DNA of 64,000 bases from CAWAWP01 sp963841205 (GCA_963841205.1 CAWJCH010000012.1:186001-250000), one strand, 5' to 3'; counted from the stretch's first letter, positions 37,220 to 46,299 are shown. The notes: generated by a model not told the origin, from the letters alone. A program made the numbers and translations.

Positions 37220-37579
37220 GCTCACCTCCGGGCTGTGGGGCGCCTCGTCGGAAAGCCACCCGGGCCGGATCATTCTATGAGTGGAGCGTCTGCCTGTCAA
37301 TAAACGTAAAGGCTGTACCCAAAGGCGAGTGGACCGGACCGAGGTCTACATCAAGCGTGCTGAGACGGCAGGGCATGCTGACCTGCCGTATGGGGTAGTG
37401 CCAGGCGCTCTTGCATGCCCTCGAAGCCCTCTTAACCGGCCAGCCGCTCTAACCCGCGTTCGCCTGCATGGGTACCCGACGAGCAAGGTGTATAATCGAC
37501 GCCAGTTCGGTGCGCGTGGTTGGTCGGTACGCGACGTACGCCGTAGGTGGCGAGCGCGGTGAGCGAAAGGCGGCTGGAG
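37220..37579. other. Divergent promoter region between kinase and degV
   Basis: About 360 bp between two divergently transcribed genes. It contains the TATAAT listed separately; no gene recognised. Confidence 0.45.
37491..37496 (+). promoter_or_regulatory. -10 box upstream of degV
   Basis: A perfect TATAAT lies 84 bp before the chosen degV start; no strong -35 hexamer is present at the right distance. Confidence 0.35.
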
Positions 37580-38458
37580 ATGGCTGGATCCGTCGGCTGG
37601 ACCTCCGCGTCGTCGAACCGCCGGGTATCTGGCAACGTACGCGTGATCACCGATAGCGCCTCGGACATCCTGCCCAACCACGCGCGGGCGATCGGCGTGC
37701 TCGTCCTGCCGAATCGCATCGTGATCGGCGGCGCGGTCTTGCGCGACGGCATCGACATCACCGCCTCGCAGTTCTACGCGCACCTGGCGCGGGCCAAGAT
37801 GCCGGCCTCGACGCAGCCCGCGCCCGCCGCCGAGTTCTACCAGGCGTATCGGGAGGCGCTGCAGCAGGGCGCAGCGATCGTCTCCATCCACGTCTCGAGC
37901 AAGCTGAGCCAGGTCGTGTACCAGGCCGCGGCCGCACGCGATGCGCTGGCGCCCGCTCCCATCGATGTGGTCGATTCGCTGCAACTGGGTATCGGCATGT
38001 GGCCGGCCGTCATCGAGGCCGCGCGCGTGGCGCATCTGGGTGCGTCGCTGGGGGAGGTGCATGCGGGCGCCCAGGCCCTGTTGGCGCGCACCCACGCCTT
38101 CGTGCTGGTGGAGTCCCTGGAGCCCCTGCGCCGCTCGGGGCGCATCGGTCGCGCGCAGGAGCTGCTAGGCACGCTCGTCGACGCGCACCCCATCCTCACG
38201 CTCGACCAGGGGGAGACGCAACTGGTCGAGACGGTGCGCGGCCGCGGACAGGCGGTGCGACGTCTGTGTCACGTGGCGCTCGCGCTCGGCGAGATCGAGA
38301 CGCTGCTGCTCTGCGGCACGAGCATCGAGTCTATCTGGGAGATGGAAACCGTGCTCGCCGAGCACTATCGGGGCACCATCCAGAAGACGTGGCTGGGTCC
38401 GTCGATCGGGGCCAACCTAGGGTCGGCGATCGCGGTGGCGGTGGTGGTCCGCGAGTGA
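37580..38458 (+). CDS. degV: DegV family fatty-acid-binding protein
   Basis: 292 aa from the ATG at 37580; GTG codons at 37547 and 37559 would lengthen it slightly. The N-terminus VRVITDSASDILPNHA is the DegV D-S-x-x-D signature; PASTQPAPAAEFYQAYREAL and IVSIHVSSKLSQVVY are the other lipid-binding loops. DegV/FakB proteins bind a fatty acid and present it to a FakA kinase; no fakA is near. Intact. Confidence 0.9.
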   Translation: MAGSVGWTSASSNRRVSGNVRVITDSASDILPNHARAIGVLVLPNRIVIGGAVLRDGIDITASQFYAHLARAKMPASTQPAPAAEFYQAYREALQQGAAIVSIHVSSKLSQVVYQAAAARDALAPAPIDVVDSLQLGIGMWPAVIEAARVAHLGASLGEVHAGAQALLARTHAFVLVESLEPLRRSGRIGRAQELLGTLVDAHPILTLDQGETQLVETVRGRGQAVRRLCHVALALGEIETLLLCGTSIESIWEMETVLAEHYRGTIQKTWLGPSIGANLGSAIAVAVVVRE

Positions 38459-38996
38459 CGCCGTCTGAAGGCGTGCTGGTGGACGCGTGCCGGTGGACGC
38501 CCCCGCCTGAAGCGAAACAGCAGCTGTCTTGGACCGGGCAAGCAACTTTGTTGGATCAAGATAACCCCGGAACTGCATCCTCTGCTTGGTCCGCAACGTT
38601 TGCCATTCTGCTTTGGGCGGATTCCCGGGAATCGACGCGGTTCATAAGCAGGTCTGCCCCCGCGCCGCTACGCCGTGCGTTCGGGACTGCCGGAATAGTA
38701 ATCATGAGCGCGTCGCTGACCCGCAGGCATGCAGATGGGGTAGGCAGCCGCTCGGCGAGGGAGCAGCGCAGAGGCCGGCACGTGACTGGGTGCGCCAAGC
38801 CGGTTGCATAGGAGGGTCCGGCCATCGTCGGGAATCAGCAGGTGCTGCCTCACCCGTCGCAGCGGGTGCGAGCGCGTCGGTGAGATGCTGCTCGAAGCGG
38901 TGTCCATGCGGCTCCCTTGCTTCGACCGCTGGTGCGCCGATCCTGCGTCAGAGACGAGGGGTGGGACGCCGGCCGGCCCCGTGGACGCATCGGGGA
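38459..38996. other. Intergenic region, nothing recognised
   Basis: About 540 bp between degV and the IS110 relic. Overlapping frames on both strands are Arg/Ala-rich and not protein-like. It may include the IS110 left end, which I could not delimit. Confidence 0.35.
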
Positions 38997-39008
38997 GTGT
39001 GGGAGCAC

Positions 39009-39082
39009 GACCTGGACCGCGTAGACCTGGACCGCGTAGACCTGGACCGCGTAGACCTGGACCGCGTAGACCTGGACCGCGT
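39009..39082 (+). repeat. 15-bp tandem repeat (x5) in IS110 relic
   Basis: Five head-to-tail copies of GACCTGGACCGCGTA (the last one base short), read in frame as DLDRV repeats. There are no spacers, so it is not a CRISPR array. Confidence 0.95.
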
Positions 39083-39610
39083 CCGTGCGTGTGAGCGCGG
39101 CGCAGGCAGTGACGCGCACCAGCGGACCGTGGTCGTCGGTCGTCTGACCCGCGAGACGCCGGGCGCACGCCTGGCCGAGACGCAGACCTGTGGCACGACC
39201 ACCGGCGATCTGCCGCGGTTCGCGGATTGGTTGACCGAGGGCGGTTGCCCCCCTGTTGGCCCGGCGCGTACCGGCGCGTACCGGACGCCCGTCTTCCATC
39301 TGCTCGAAGGCACCTGCGCGGTCTGGTTGCGCAACCCGTAGCACAGCAAGGCGGTGCGCGGGCGGCGCAAGACCGACGTCACGGCGTGCTCGATGGCTCG
39401 CCGATCTCTTGCGGCATGGCTTGCTGCTGCCCAGCTGCATCCCGCCCGCTCCCATGCGTGCGCTGCGCGAGCTCACGCGCCACCGCAAGGCCCCACAAGG
39501 CGCTGGTCCAGCAGCGCACGCAAGAGGTTAACCGCCTGCAGAACGTGCGGGAGGGCGCCACGAGCACGCTCGCCTCGGTGGCGACCAGCCTCTTGGGGCA
39601 GAGCGCCCGC

Positions 39611-39646
39611 GACCTGCTCGACCGACCTGCTCGACCGACCTGCTCG
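39611..39646 (+). repeat. 13-bp tandem repeat (about x3) in IS110 relic
   Basis: Two full copies of GACCTGCTCGACC plus a third that diverges after ten bases. Two extra units (26 nt) change the frame from RDLLDR to the downstream frame starting AGQQDGAAVAELARGRMRAK. Confidence 0.9.
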
Positions 39647-39783
39647 CGGGCCAGCAGGATGGCGCGGCGGTCGCCGAGCTCGCGCGTGGGCGGATGCGCG
39701 CGAAGCTTCCGCACCTGCGCCAGGCGCTGACGGGGAACCTCCAGCCCTCCCAACGCGTCCTCCTGCAGCAGATCCGCGCGCCT

Positions 39784-39822
39784 ATCGACTTCCTCCATCG
39801 ACTTCCTCCATCGACTTCCTCG
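39784..39822 (+). repeat. 13-bp tandem repeat (x3) in IS110 relic
   Basis: Three copies of ATCGACTTCCTCC (last base changed in the third). The gene should read IDFLEGAMAQLE once; the extra 26 nt shift the frame. Confidence 0.95.
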
Positions 39823-40488
39823 AAGGGGCCATGGCGCAGCTCGAAGCCGAGATCGCGCAGCGCCTGCAGCCCTACGACCAAGCCGTGCAACCGCTGCAGA
39901 CGATCCCCGGCGTGCAAGCGGTCGCGGCGGCGATGCTGGTCGCCGAGGGAGGCGTCGACCTGCGCCAGTTCCCCTCAGCGAAGCATTTGGCGTCCTGGGC
40001 CGTCGTCTGCCCCGGCAACCAGCAGAGCGGCGGCAAACGCCTGAGCGGGAGGACACGCCGGGGCAATGCCTGGCTCAAGGCCGTCCTCTGCGAGATCGCC
40101 TGGGCTAACGCCCGCAGCACGACCTCGTCCCTCGGGGCGCAGGTCCGCCGTCTCACGCGGCGACGCGGGGTCTACCGCGCCCTCATCGCCGTCGCCCATT
40201 CGCTGCTGTTGTCGTCTACCACGTCCTCAAGACCAAGCGCCCCTACCATGAGCTGGGGCCCGAGTACTTCGACCACCTCGAACAGGCGCAGCTCGAGCGT
40301 CATCACGTGCGTCGGCTCGAACAGCTCGGCTACGCCGTCACCCTCGCTCCCGCTCAGGTTCCCTAACCTCTGCCATCCCAGAGGATTTTCAAGGGACGTT
40401 GGCTGTCAACGGCGGTTCTGAACCCATCGTACGGACAACTGGCGGGAAGGACGCCCGCCGAGGAGTACGGGAATATTCAGGGTTTCTC

Positions 40489-40547
40489 CGGTAGGGCAGG
40501 CGGGACTCGAACCCGCACGCGGCTCACGCCGCAAACGATTTTAAGTC
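40489..40547 (-). repeat. 59-bp direct repeat, right copy (att-like, within tRNA-Leu)
   Basis: Identical to 17650-17708. It covers the 3' part of the intact tRNA-Leu gene plus three bases beyond its 3' end. Confidence 0.9.
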
Positions 40548-40576
40548 GCTTGTGTCTGCCATTCCACCACTGCCCC
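40492..40576 (-). tRNA. tRNA-Leu(UAA)
   Basis: 85 nt on the minus strand. The acceptor stem pairs GGGGCAG with CTGCCCT (first pair G-U), discriminator A at 40492, no encoded CCA. Anticodon stem AGCGA/TCGTT closes the loop CTTAAAA with anticodon TAA; a long variable arm (GCGGC-GTGA-GCCGC) is typical of Leu; the T-arm is GCGGG-TTCGAGT-CCCGC. Its 3' portion is duplicated at 17650-17708, so it served as an integration target. Confidence 0.95.
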
Positions 40577-40753
40577 AGGTATGGCATGCGCTGTCTGGGC
40601 AGGATAACACAGAGAACAGGCCGCAGGCCAGCGATGCCACGTCGCGCTGACGTAATGTCGGTAGCTATCGCCTCACTGAGACGACGGTGTAGGAGGAGAC
40701 GAAGCTTTCCTTAGCAAGGGGCGCTCGAGGTGCGTCTGACGTTGCTGGCGCGC

Positions 40754-40759
40754 TATAAT
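40754..40759 (+). promoter_or_regulatory. -10 box upstream of nitronate monooxygenase
   Basis: A perfect TATAAT 59 bp before the ATG at 40818. A convincing -35 is not evident. Confidence 0.4.
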
Positions 40760-40817
40760 GGCCCGGCGAGACTGGCGATTGTCGACGGCGAGGCCTCGAG
40801 CACTTGGGAGGGTGACG

Positions 40818-41879
40818 ATGTCAGCGGGTAATCACTCGGCGATGTCTGGCGATGCTGCGGGATGGGGTGGTGAGGCGGCGCTCGCGCCGATACGTACCCG
40901 TTTCACCCAACAATTTGGCATCCGTTATCCCATCGTACAGGGTGGCCTGGCGCACCTCTCATTTTCGGGGCTTGCGGCGGCCGTCTGCGAGGCGGGTGGC
41001 CTCGGGCAGATCGGCGTCGCCTGCTTCGAGACGCCTGAGGAGCTGCGCGCCGACATCCGCCGCCTGAAGGCTCGCACGTCGCTTCCGTATGGCGTGAATT
41101 TCCCTCTCGGCCACAGGCCGATAGATGCGTTCCTCGATGTCGCGCTCGAAGAAGGCGCACCAGTGATCTCGATCACCGCTGGCAACCCCGAGGTAGTGCT
41201 GCGCCGCGTGCAGCAGAGCGGTGTCGCCACGCTACCAAGGACGATGGTGCTCGTCGCAGGGATACGCGCCGCCAAGAAATCCGAGGACCTCGGCGCGGAC
41301 GCGGTGATCGCGGTGGGGTACGAAGGCGGCGGACACCTCGGTCGCGACGACATCGGCACTTTGGTGCTCGTGCCACGCGTGGCGGACGCCGTGGGCATTC
41401 CCGTACTGGCGAGCGGCGGCATCGGCGACGGGCGCGGCCTCGCGGCGGCGCTGGCGCTCGGCGCGGACGGCATTGAGCTCGGCACCCGGTTCGTCGCCGT
41501 CCAGGAATCAAACGCGCATCAGGCGTATAAGGACGCTCTCGTGCGTGCGGTTGAGACCGATACAGTACTCATCGAGCGAAGCATAGGTCGCCCCGCCCGA
41601 GTGCTGAAGAGCCCGCTCGTCGAGCGCATCCTCGCCGTCGAGGCCAATCTGGAGCGTCGGGGCGCGTCGCGGGAGGAGGCGCTGGTCGAGTTGTTACCCT
41701 ATATTGCGGGAGAGGTCAACAAGCGGGCTGCACTCGCAGGCAAGTTGGACGAAGGCTTTGCGTGGGCGGGCCAGGTCATCGGCCTGATCGAAGATATTCC
41801 CACCGCGCGCGAACTGATCGAGCGCGTCGTGCGAGACGCGCGAACGGCATCGCGCCGCCTGGCCGTACGCCTGGAGTAG
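40818..41879 (+). CDS. Nitronate monooxygenase family protein (FMN-dependent)
   Basis: 353 aa from ATG 40818 (GGGAGGGTGA upstream). TIM-barrel FMN enzyme: IRYPIVQGGLAHLS at the start, VGYEGGGHLGRDD (flavin-binding, catalytic His region) and VLASGGIGDGRGLAAALALG and GIELGTRFVA (phosphate-binding). It oxidises alkyl nitronates or related carbanions; some members are enoyl-ACP reductases (FabK-like). It sits alone just beyond the tRNA. Confidence 0.87.
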   Translation: MSAGNHSAMSGDAAGWGGEAALAPIRTRFTQQFGIRYPIVQGGLAHLSFSGLAAAVCEAGGLGQIGVACFETPEELRADIRRLKARTSLPYGVNFPLGHRPIDAFLDVALEEGAPVISITAGNPEVVLRRVQQSGVATLPRTMVLVAGIRAAKKSEDLGADAVIAVGYEGGGHLGRDDIGTLVLVPRVADAVGIPVLASGGIGDGRGLAAALALGADGIELGTRFVAVQESNAHQAYKDALVRAVETDTVLIERSIGRPARVLKSPLVERILAVEANLERRGASREEALVELLPYIAGEVNKRAALAGKLDEGFAWAGQVIGLIEDIPTARELIERVVRDARTASRRLAVRLE

Positions 41880-41909
41880 CGCAGGGGGATCGCGGGGCGG
41901 GTGCCAGGT

Positions 41910-42998
41910 TCAGAAGTCTGCCGGCACCTTGACCAGCGAGCGATCGATGCTGGCCAGCGTGGGTTTTCCAGCGAGCGCCATGGCGAGTTCGAACTCGTCA
42001 CGAAGCAGCTCCAACACGGCGCGTACCCCGTCGGCGCCGTCTACCGCGAGGCCCCAGAGGACCGGGCGCCCGAGCAGCACGGCCCGTGCGCCGAGCGCCA
42101 GCGCCTTCAGCACGTCCGTCCCGCGCCGCACGCCGCCGTCCAGGTAGACCTCACAGCGACCATCGACCTCGGCGACGACCTCCGGCAGCGCTTCCAGCGT
42201 CGCCACGGCGCCATCGAGTTGCCTCCCTCCGTGGTTCGAGACGAGGATGCCGTCCGCACCGTGCTCGACGGCCAGCGCGGCGTCCTGCGCCGTGAGGATG
42301 CCCTTGACCACCACCGGCAGGCGGGTGATGCTCTTGAGCCACGCGACCGCCTCCCAGGTGAGCGCTGTGTCGAAGAGTGCGTTGGCGTGCGTCGCCAAGC
42401 CGGATGCCCCCGGTTCACGGTGGATCGCCGAGAGGTCCGAGTCGTCTTCGAAGTTCGCCATGCGAAGGTGTGTTGGCAGCCCGAAGCCGTTGCGCACGTC
42501 GCGTTCGCGCCTGCCGAGCTTGGGCGTATCGACGGTCAGTACGAGCGCTGTGAAGCCCGAAGCCTCCGCGCGGCGCACCAACGCCTCGGAGATGGAGCGC
42601 TCGCGGTAGACGTAAAGCTGGAACCAGAGCGGTCCGCTCGCCGCCCGCGCCACGTCCTCGATGCGCCGAGTGGAAAGGGTGCTCATCACCATCAGCGTGC
42701 GCGCCTCGCCAGCTGCATGCGCCGTGGCGCACTCGCCGTCGTTGCAGGCCAGGCAATGGTACGCGGTCGGCGCGACGAGGATCGGCATGCTCACAGGCGT
42801 TCCCAGGACGGTAGTCCGCGTGTCGAGGGTGCTGACGTCGACGAGCATGCGCGGCCGCAACCGGATGCGCTCGAACGCGGCTCGATTGGCGTGGAGCGTC
42901 ACCTCATCTCCGGCACCGCTACGGTAATAGTCCCAGGCGGTGGCTTCCATCCGCGAAGCCGCCAGCTCTTCGTACTCGAAGACATTGATCGGTTGCAT
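41910..42998 (-). CDS. FMN-dependent alpha-hydroxy-acid oxidase/dehydrogenase
   Basis: 362 aa. Family features: N-terminal FEYEELAASRMEATAWDYY, ILVAPTAYHCLAC, LTVDTPKLGRRERDVRNGF, the catalytic HGGRQLDG with His near residue 255, and the C-terminal FMN-phosphate loop LDGGVRRGTDVLKALALG. Members oxidise L-lactate, glycolate or mandelate to 2-oxo acids; the specific substrate cannot be read here. Convergent with the nitronate monooxygenase gene (30 bp apart). Confidence 0.9.
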   Translation of the reverse strand: MQPINVFEYEELAASRMEATAWDYYRSGAGDEVTLHANRAAFERIRLRPRMLVDVSTLDTRTTVLGTPVSMPILVAPTAYHCLACNDGECATAHAAGEARTLMVMSTLSTRRIEDVARAASGPLWFQLYVYRERSISEALVRRAEASGFTALVLTVDTPKLGRRERDVRNGFGLPTHLRMANFEDDSDLSAIHREPGASGLATHANALFDTALTWEAVAWLKSITRLPVVVKGILTAQDAALAVEHGADGILVSNHGGRQLDGAVATLEALPEVVAEVDGRCEVYLDGGVRRGTDVLKALALGARAVLLGRPVLWGLAVDGADGVRAVLELLRDEFELAMALAGKPTLASIDRSLVKVPADF

Positions 42999-43076
42999 TA
43001 CTTCCCCTCTCGCGCCAGCCGTCGCGCATGCCAGCGAAGGGCAGCCTCATCAGCCTCATCCGGTGTGACGCCGCTC

Positions 43077-43601
43077 TTACCGGGATTCATAGCGCTGGCG
43101 GCTCACGTCGATCACGCGCCACGCCTCCTCGACATCGGCCCAGCCTCGGACGTCGGTCAACTCACCCTGCAGCTCTTTGTACGTTCGAAAGAACGTGGCG
43201 ATCTCGCGCTGCAGGTGCTCGTGCATGTCATCCAGGGTGACTATCTCCGAGAACCGAGGGTCGTCAACCAGCACCGCCAGGATCTTCTCGTCTTCGCCCT
43301 TCGCGTCGGCCATCAGCAAGGTGCCTATCGGCCGTGCGCGCACGCGGCAACCCGGGAACGTCGGCTCCTCAACGATCACAAGGATGTCAAGCGGGTCGCC
43401 GTCGCCGCCCAGCGTGCCCGCGATGAAGCCGTAGTCCGTCGGGTAGTGTACCGCCGAGTAGAGGACGCGATCGAGCTTGAAGACGCCGCGCTCGTGGTCG
43501 TATTCGTACTTATTGCGGCTGCCGCGCGGTATCTCGATCGTCGCTTCGATCCAGCCCTCGTCGCGGCTGCCTATCAGGGAGTCTGCATCATGAGACGCCA
43601 T
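43077..43601 (-). CDS. ppa: Inorganic pyrophosphatase
   Basis: 174 aa; starts at ATG 43601 (GAGGAAGGG upstream). Family I soluble enzyme: IEIPRGSRNKYEYDHE, HYPTDYGFI and the signature DGDPLDILV with Asp67, Asp69 and Asp72 binding metal. It hydrolyses diphosphate to drive biosynthetic reactions. Length matches the bacterial hexameric type. Confidence 0.95.
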   Translation of the reverse strand: MASHDADSLIGSRDEGWIEATIEIPRGSRNKYEYDHERGVFKLDRVLYSAVHYPTDYGFIAGTLGGDGDPLDILVIVEEPTFPGCRVRARPIGTLLMADAKGEDEKILAVLVDDPRFSEIVTLDDMHEHLQREIATFFRTYKELQGELTDVRGWADVEEAWRVIDVSRQRYESR

Positions 43602-44119
43602 TGGTGGAGGCCCTTCCTCAATAGATCGCGCGTCGCCGCATGATCCAGTGGACGGCGCGTGGTGAACGTACCACGTGCGAGAGCGTCCCTGCACAGAGCT
43701 CGCCCTGCTGCCTGGTGGACGCCGCTGGAGTGACGACACCATCTCGACGGAGGTCGAAGCACTCCTCGGTGCGCCATAGCAAGCTGACGCACGGGTACTT
43801 TCTTCCTAGCATCAATTACTCCGATCGCTCGATGCCAAGCCGCATTTACTGGGTATCGCACGTGCTCGCAGAAGATATGCCCGTCGCATTGCCGCCGCAT
43901 AGGGCGCGTGCTACAATCGGGGCCTGACCGCCGCGCGCCCTCTGCTATGGTCCCGATGCCGGACGTGTGGCGTCTGGCTGCCAGCCAATATCACCCGGCA
44001 GGACGAGGACGGCTTCCGAGGCAGGGTCGTCGAATCCAAATGCGTGCCGTATTTTCGAGCGTTATAGATACGATCCGTAGGAGTTGGCCGCGCAACCAGC
44101 GCGGGACCGGAGGAATATC
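43602..44119. other. Divergent intergenic region between ppa and a membrane protein gene
   Basis: About 520 bp. Contains the promoter at 43889-43917 on the plus strand. No gene recognised; short frames lack ribosome sites. Confidence 0.45.
43889..43917 (+). promoter_or_regulatory. Sigma-70-type promoter
   Basis: TTGCCG (43889-43894) and TACAAT (43912-43917) with a 17-bp spacer, pointing to the gene at 44120. The leader would be about 195 nt. Confidence 0.5.
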
Positions 44120-45082
44120 ATGGCGAAAGCCGACCGCAGGCGCTCCAGGAGCCTTGGCTCGCGGTTATTCGGGCTGATTAACCCGATTCGCGATCCCAGC
44201 CTGCTGGTCGCCGTCATCCTCACGGTCATCGAGCAGGGCGGCTCCAACAATACGGTGCCCGTCTGGCTGCTTTTCGGCGTGCTTAACTGGATCGCGGTCA
44301 AGGCGATCATCTGGCTGCTGGTTAACTTCGCCTTCTCGTTTGTCTACTTGTTGCGCAAAGGCGGATGGGTCATGCGCAACCCGCGCCTCGCCTGGCGCCT
44401 TCTCGACGCGCTGGGGACCGAGGAGATCATCATCGGTGGCCTGAGGCCCGACATGTTCGCTACTGAGGACGGGGGCCTTCACGAGGGGCAGCTCGGTGCG
44501 GCGGCATTGGGGTACATGGGCGCGGGCTACGGCGGGGCGCTCAGTGGGCCCGCATATGGGAACGGCCAGCGCTACGACGAGCGTGACGACTACGATGAGT
44601 ATCGCGCTTATGATCGCCAGCCGCAGATTAGCCGGCGCCTTGACGAGCAGAGCGAAGCGGTGCGCGAACTGTTCACCCAGTATTCCAAGCTGATCGGTGA
44701 CTGGGTCTCCTACACCGAGGAGAAGTGGCGCGCCGTGAGTGACTCGCAGCTCGGTTGGAAGCCCCTGCGCGGTCGCTGGAACGGCTGGGAAGAAATCTAC
44801 CGCGACTCGTTCAGCCTGGACGACTCGCAGGCAATCCAGTCCGCGCTTGACGCGATGGCGCGTCGCTACGATAGCGCACAGACCAAGGGTTCGGCGGCAA
44901 GCGCCGTCGCCTGCTTCCTGCGGGATTTAGACGCACTTCGACAGAGCCTCGTGGTGCTTGATGGCGGCGAGGAGGTCGCGCCCCAACGGTTGGGCGGCGG
45001 CGATCAGCGCCCGCAGGTCTCACAGCGCACCAACAAATCACCGATCATCCGCAATCCGCTAATCGTCGACGCCGACGGCTGA
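44120..45082 (+). CDS. Hypothetical membrane protein
   Basis: 320 aa; GGAGGAATATC precedes the ATG. Two hydrophobic segments near residues 28-48 and 50-75 (VPVWLLFGVLNWIAVKAIIW, LLVNFAFSFVYLL), then a Gly/Tyr-rich linker with YDERDDYDEYRAYDRQ and a soluble helical C-terminal half (QSEAVRELFTQYSKLIGDW). No family recognised. A sigma-70-like promoter lies upstream. Confidence 0.65.
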   Translation: MAKADRRRSRSLGSRLFGLINPIRDPSLLVAVILTVIEQGGSNNTVPVWLLFGVLNWIAVKAIIWLLVNFAFSFVYLLRKGGWVMRNPRLAWRLLDALGTEEIIIGGLRPDMFATEDGGLHEGQLGAAALGYMGAGYGGALSGPAYGNGQRYDERDDYDEYRAYDRQPQISRRLDEQSEAVRELFTQYSKLIGDWVSYTEEKWRAVSDSQLGWKPLRGRWNGWEEIYRDSFSLDDSQAIQSALDAMARRYDSAQTKGSAASAVACFLRDLDALRQSLVVLDGGEEVAPQRLGGGDQRPQVSQRTNKSPIIRNPLIVDADG

Positions 45083-45222
45083 CTCGGTTGCCTTCGGATT
45101 GAAGTCGCTTGCTCGCGTGCGGCCTCTTGCCTGAAGGAACGTGACGTGTTAAGGCAGCAGCTCTCTGAGACTACGTGTAGAGCGCGCAGTTGGGTAGACA
45201 TGGGCGGGGAGCGACGACTGAC

Positions 45223-45834
45223 ATGCCAGAGAGCAGCCTTCGTTGGGGTAGCCGGCTAGGCGCACTCGGTGCCGGACTCGGCGTTTTCGCGTACATCGTT
45301 GGCTCCCTGCTGACGCCTCTCCCGTCGCGGGAGACCACGGGTGAGGCGGTGATTCCGATCGTCCTTGTCCGCGGTCTTTTCCTGTACGTAGCGCTGGGCG
45401 TCGTGTTGGGCCTCGCCTACTACGGCGGCTTGCGAGTGGCGCGCGAGCAGCTTAGCGCCCAACCTCAACCCACCGCCTCGACGATTTCGTCTAACAACCG
45501 CGTCCCATCCGCCATGGCTGGTGCCTTGGTGGTGCTGATATGGTGGCTCGTGACGCGATTCGTGAGCGCCCTCGTCGCATTCCCGCCAGTCTCACGACTC
45601 GCCCCGCAGGATCTTGTTGGCCAGATCTTCTTTGGGGTCGTCTTCGCTTTCATCGGCGCGGGCCTTGGCGCTGTCGGCGCGCGCATGGCCTTCACGAACA
45701 AGCTCGCCGAGACGGTGATCGTCGTCTCGCCGCCTGCCCCGCGACTCGTAGCGCCCAGTTTGTTGGACACGACGCCTCTCGCTGAAGGGGCGATTTCATC
45801 TGAGCCTGAACAGGTAGCGGCGCCCGAGGAGTGA
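45223..45834 (+). CDS. Hypothetical four-TM membrane protein
   Basis: 203 aa from ATG 45223 (GGGGAG eleven bases upstream). TM segments: LGALGAGLGVFAYIVGSLL, LVRGLFLYVALGVVLGLAYY, AMAGALVVLIWWLVTRFVSA and VGQIFFGVVFAFIGAGLGAV. Cytosolic acidic tail. Not recognised. Convergent with the response regulator gene. Confidence 0.6.
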   Translation: MPESSLRWGSRLGALGAGLGVFAYIVGSLLTPLPSRETTGEAVIPIVLVRGLFLYVALGVVLGLAYYGGLRVAREQLSAQPQPTASTISSNNRVPSAMAGALVVLIWWLVTRFVSALVAFPPVSRLAPQDLVGQIFFGVVFAFIGAGLGAVGARMAFTNKLAETVIVVSPPAPRLVAPSLLDTTPLAEGAISSEPEQVAAPEE

Positions 45835-45847
45835 CGGGCGCCTGTCA

Positions 45848-46210
45848 CTATGACACGGTGGTCAGTACATTCAGGAGTTGCGGCACGGTGAAGGGCTTCG
45901 CGAGCTTACCGTCGGCTTCGATGTCGGCGTGTACCTCGAGATTCACATAGGCGGAGAGCAAGATAATCTTGTGCTGTGCGCGCTGCTCCGGCATCGCCGA
46001 GAGCTCTCGCACCACTCCGCGTCCGTCGAGGACGGGCATCAGCAGGTCGAGCAGCACCACGCGCGGGCCACTCCGCGCCAGCATGTCCATCGCCTCGCGC
46101 CCATTGCTCGCCGTCTCGGTCGGATAGCCCTCCAGCTGCAGCACTTCGACCAGCAGCTTGCGTATGCTCGGATCATCGTCCACGATGAGAATCGTTGGCA
46201 AATTGGCCAT
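45848..46210 (-). CDS. Single-domain response regulator (CheY-like)
   Basis: 120 aa, receiver domain only. ILIVDDDPS has the acidic pocket, Asp55 in VVLLDLLMP is the phosphoacceptor, the Ser of LLSAY and Lys105 in LAKPF complete the site. No output domain. It lies 89 bp downstream of the sensor kinase on the same strand, so it is the likely partner. Ends in TAG. Confidence 0.92.
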   Translation of the reverse strand: MANLPTILIVDDDPSIRKLLVEVLQLEGYPTETASNGREAMDMLARSGPRVVLLDLLMPVLDGRGVVRELSAMPEQRAQHKIILLSAYVNLEVHADIEADGKLAKPFTVPQLLNVLTTVS

Positions 46211-46299
46211 GATGAGAACTCCCCCCTCCTGCTGCGCAACGATGACGCGTCGCGCTCACGCCACCCAGTCTACCATGCGCTGTACGGACCTTTGCGGCG

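Larger units (their letters stand above)
38997..40366 (+). pseudogene. IS110-family transposase, multiply disrupted by short tandem duplications
   Basis: Pieces in changing frames rebuild an IS110 transposase: DAHQRTVVVGRLTRETPG (RuvC-like N-domain), TPVFHLLEGTCAVWLRNP then TAG (39339-39341), ARWLADLLRHGLLLPS, KALVQQRTQEVNRLQNV, MRAKLPHLRQALTGNLQPSQ, then FLEGAMAQLEAEIAQRLQPY, IPGVQAVAAAMLVAEGG (transposase_20 domain) and RGNAWLKAVLCEIAWA. A 15-bp repeat (x5, 39009-39082) expands the N-terminus in frame. Two 13-bp repeats (x3 each, 39611-39646 and 39784-39822) each add 26 nt and shift the frame. One more indel near 40205 precedes KTKRPYHELGPEYF. Confidence 0.82.

Noticed and set aside
39009..39082. 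Possible CRISPR array or iterons
   Set aside because: The 15-bp units are directly adjacent with no spacers and are read in frame in an IS110 relic; no cas genes are near.
41901..43643. 580-codon plus-strand open frame
   Set aside because: It is antisense to two clear genes (alpha-hydroxy-acid oxidase and pyrophosphatase) and has shadow-like composition.
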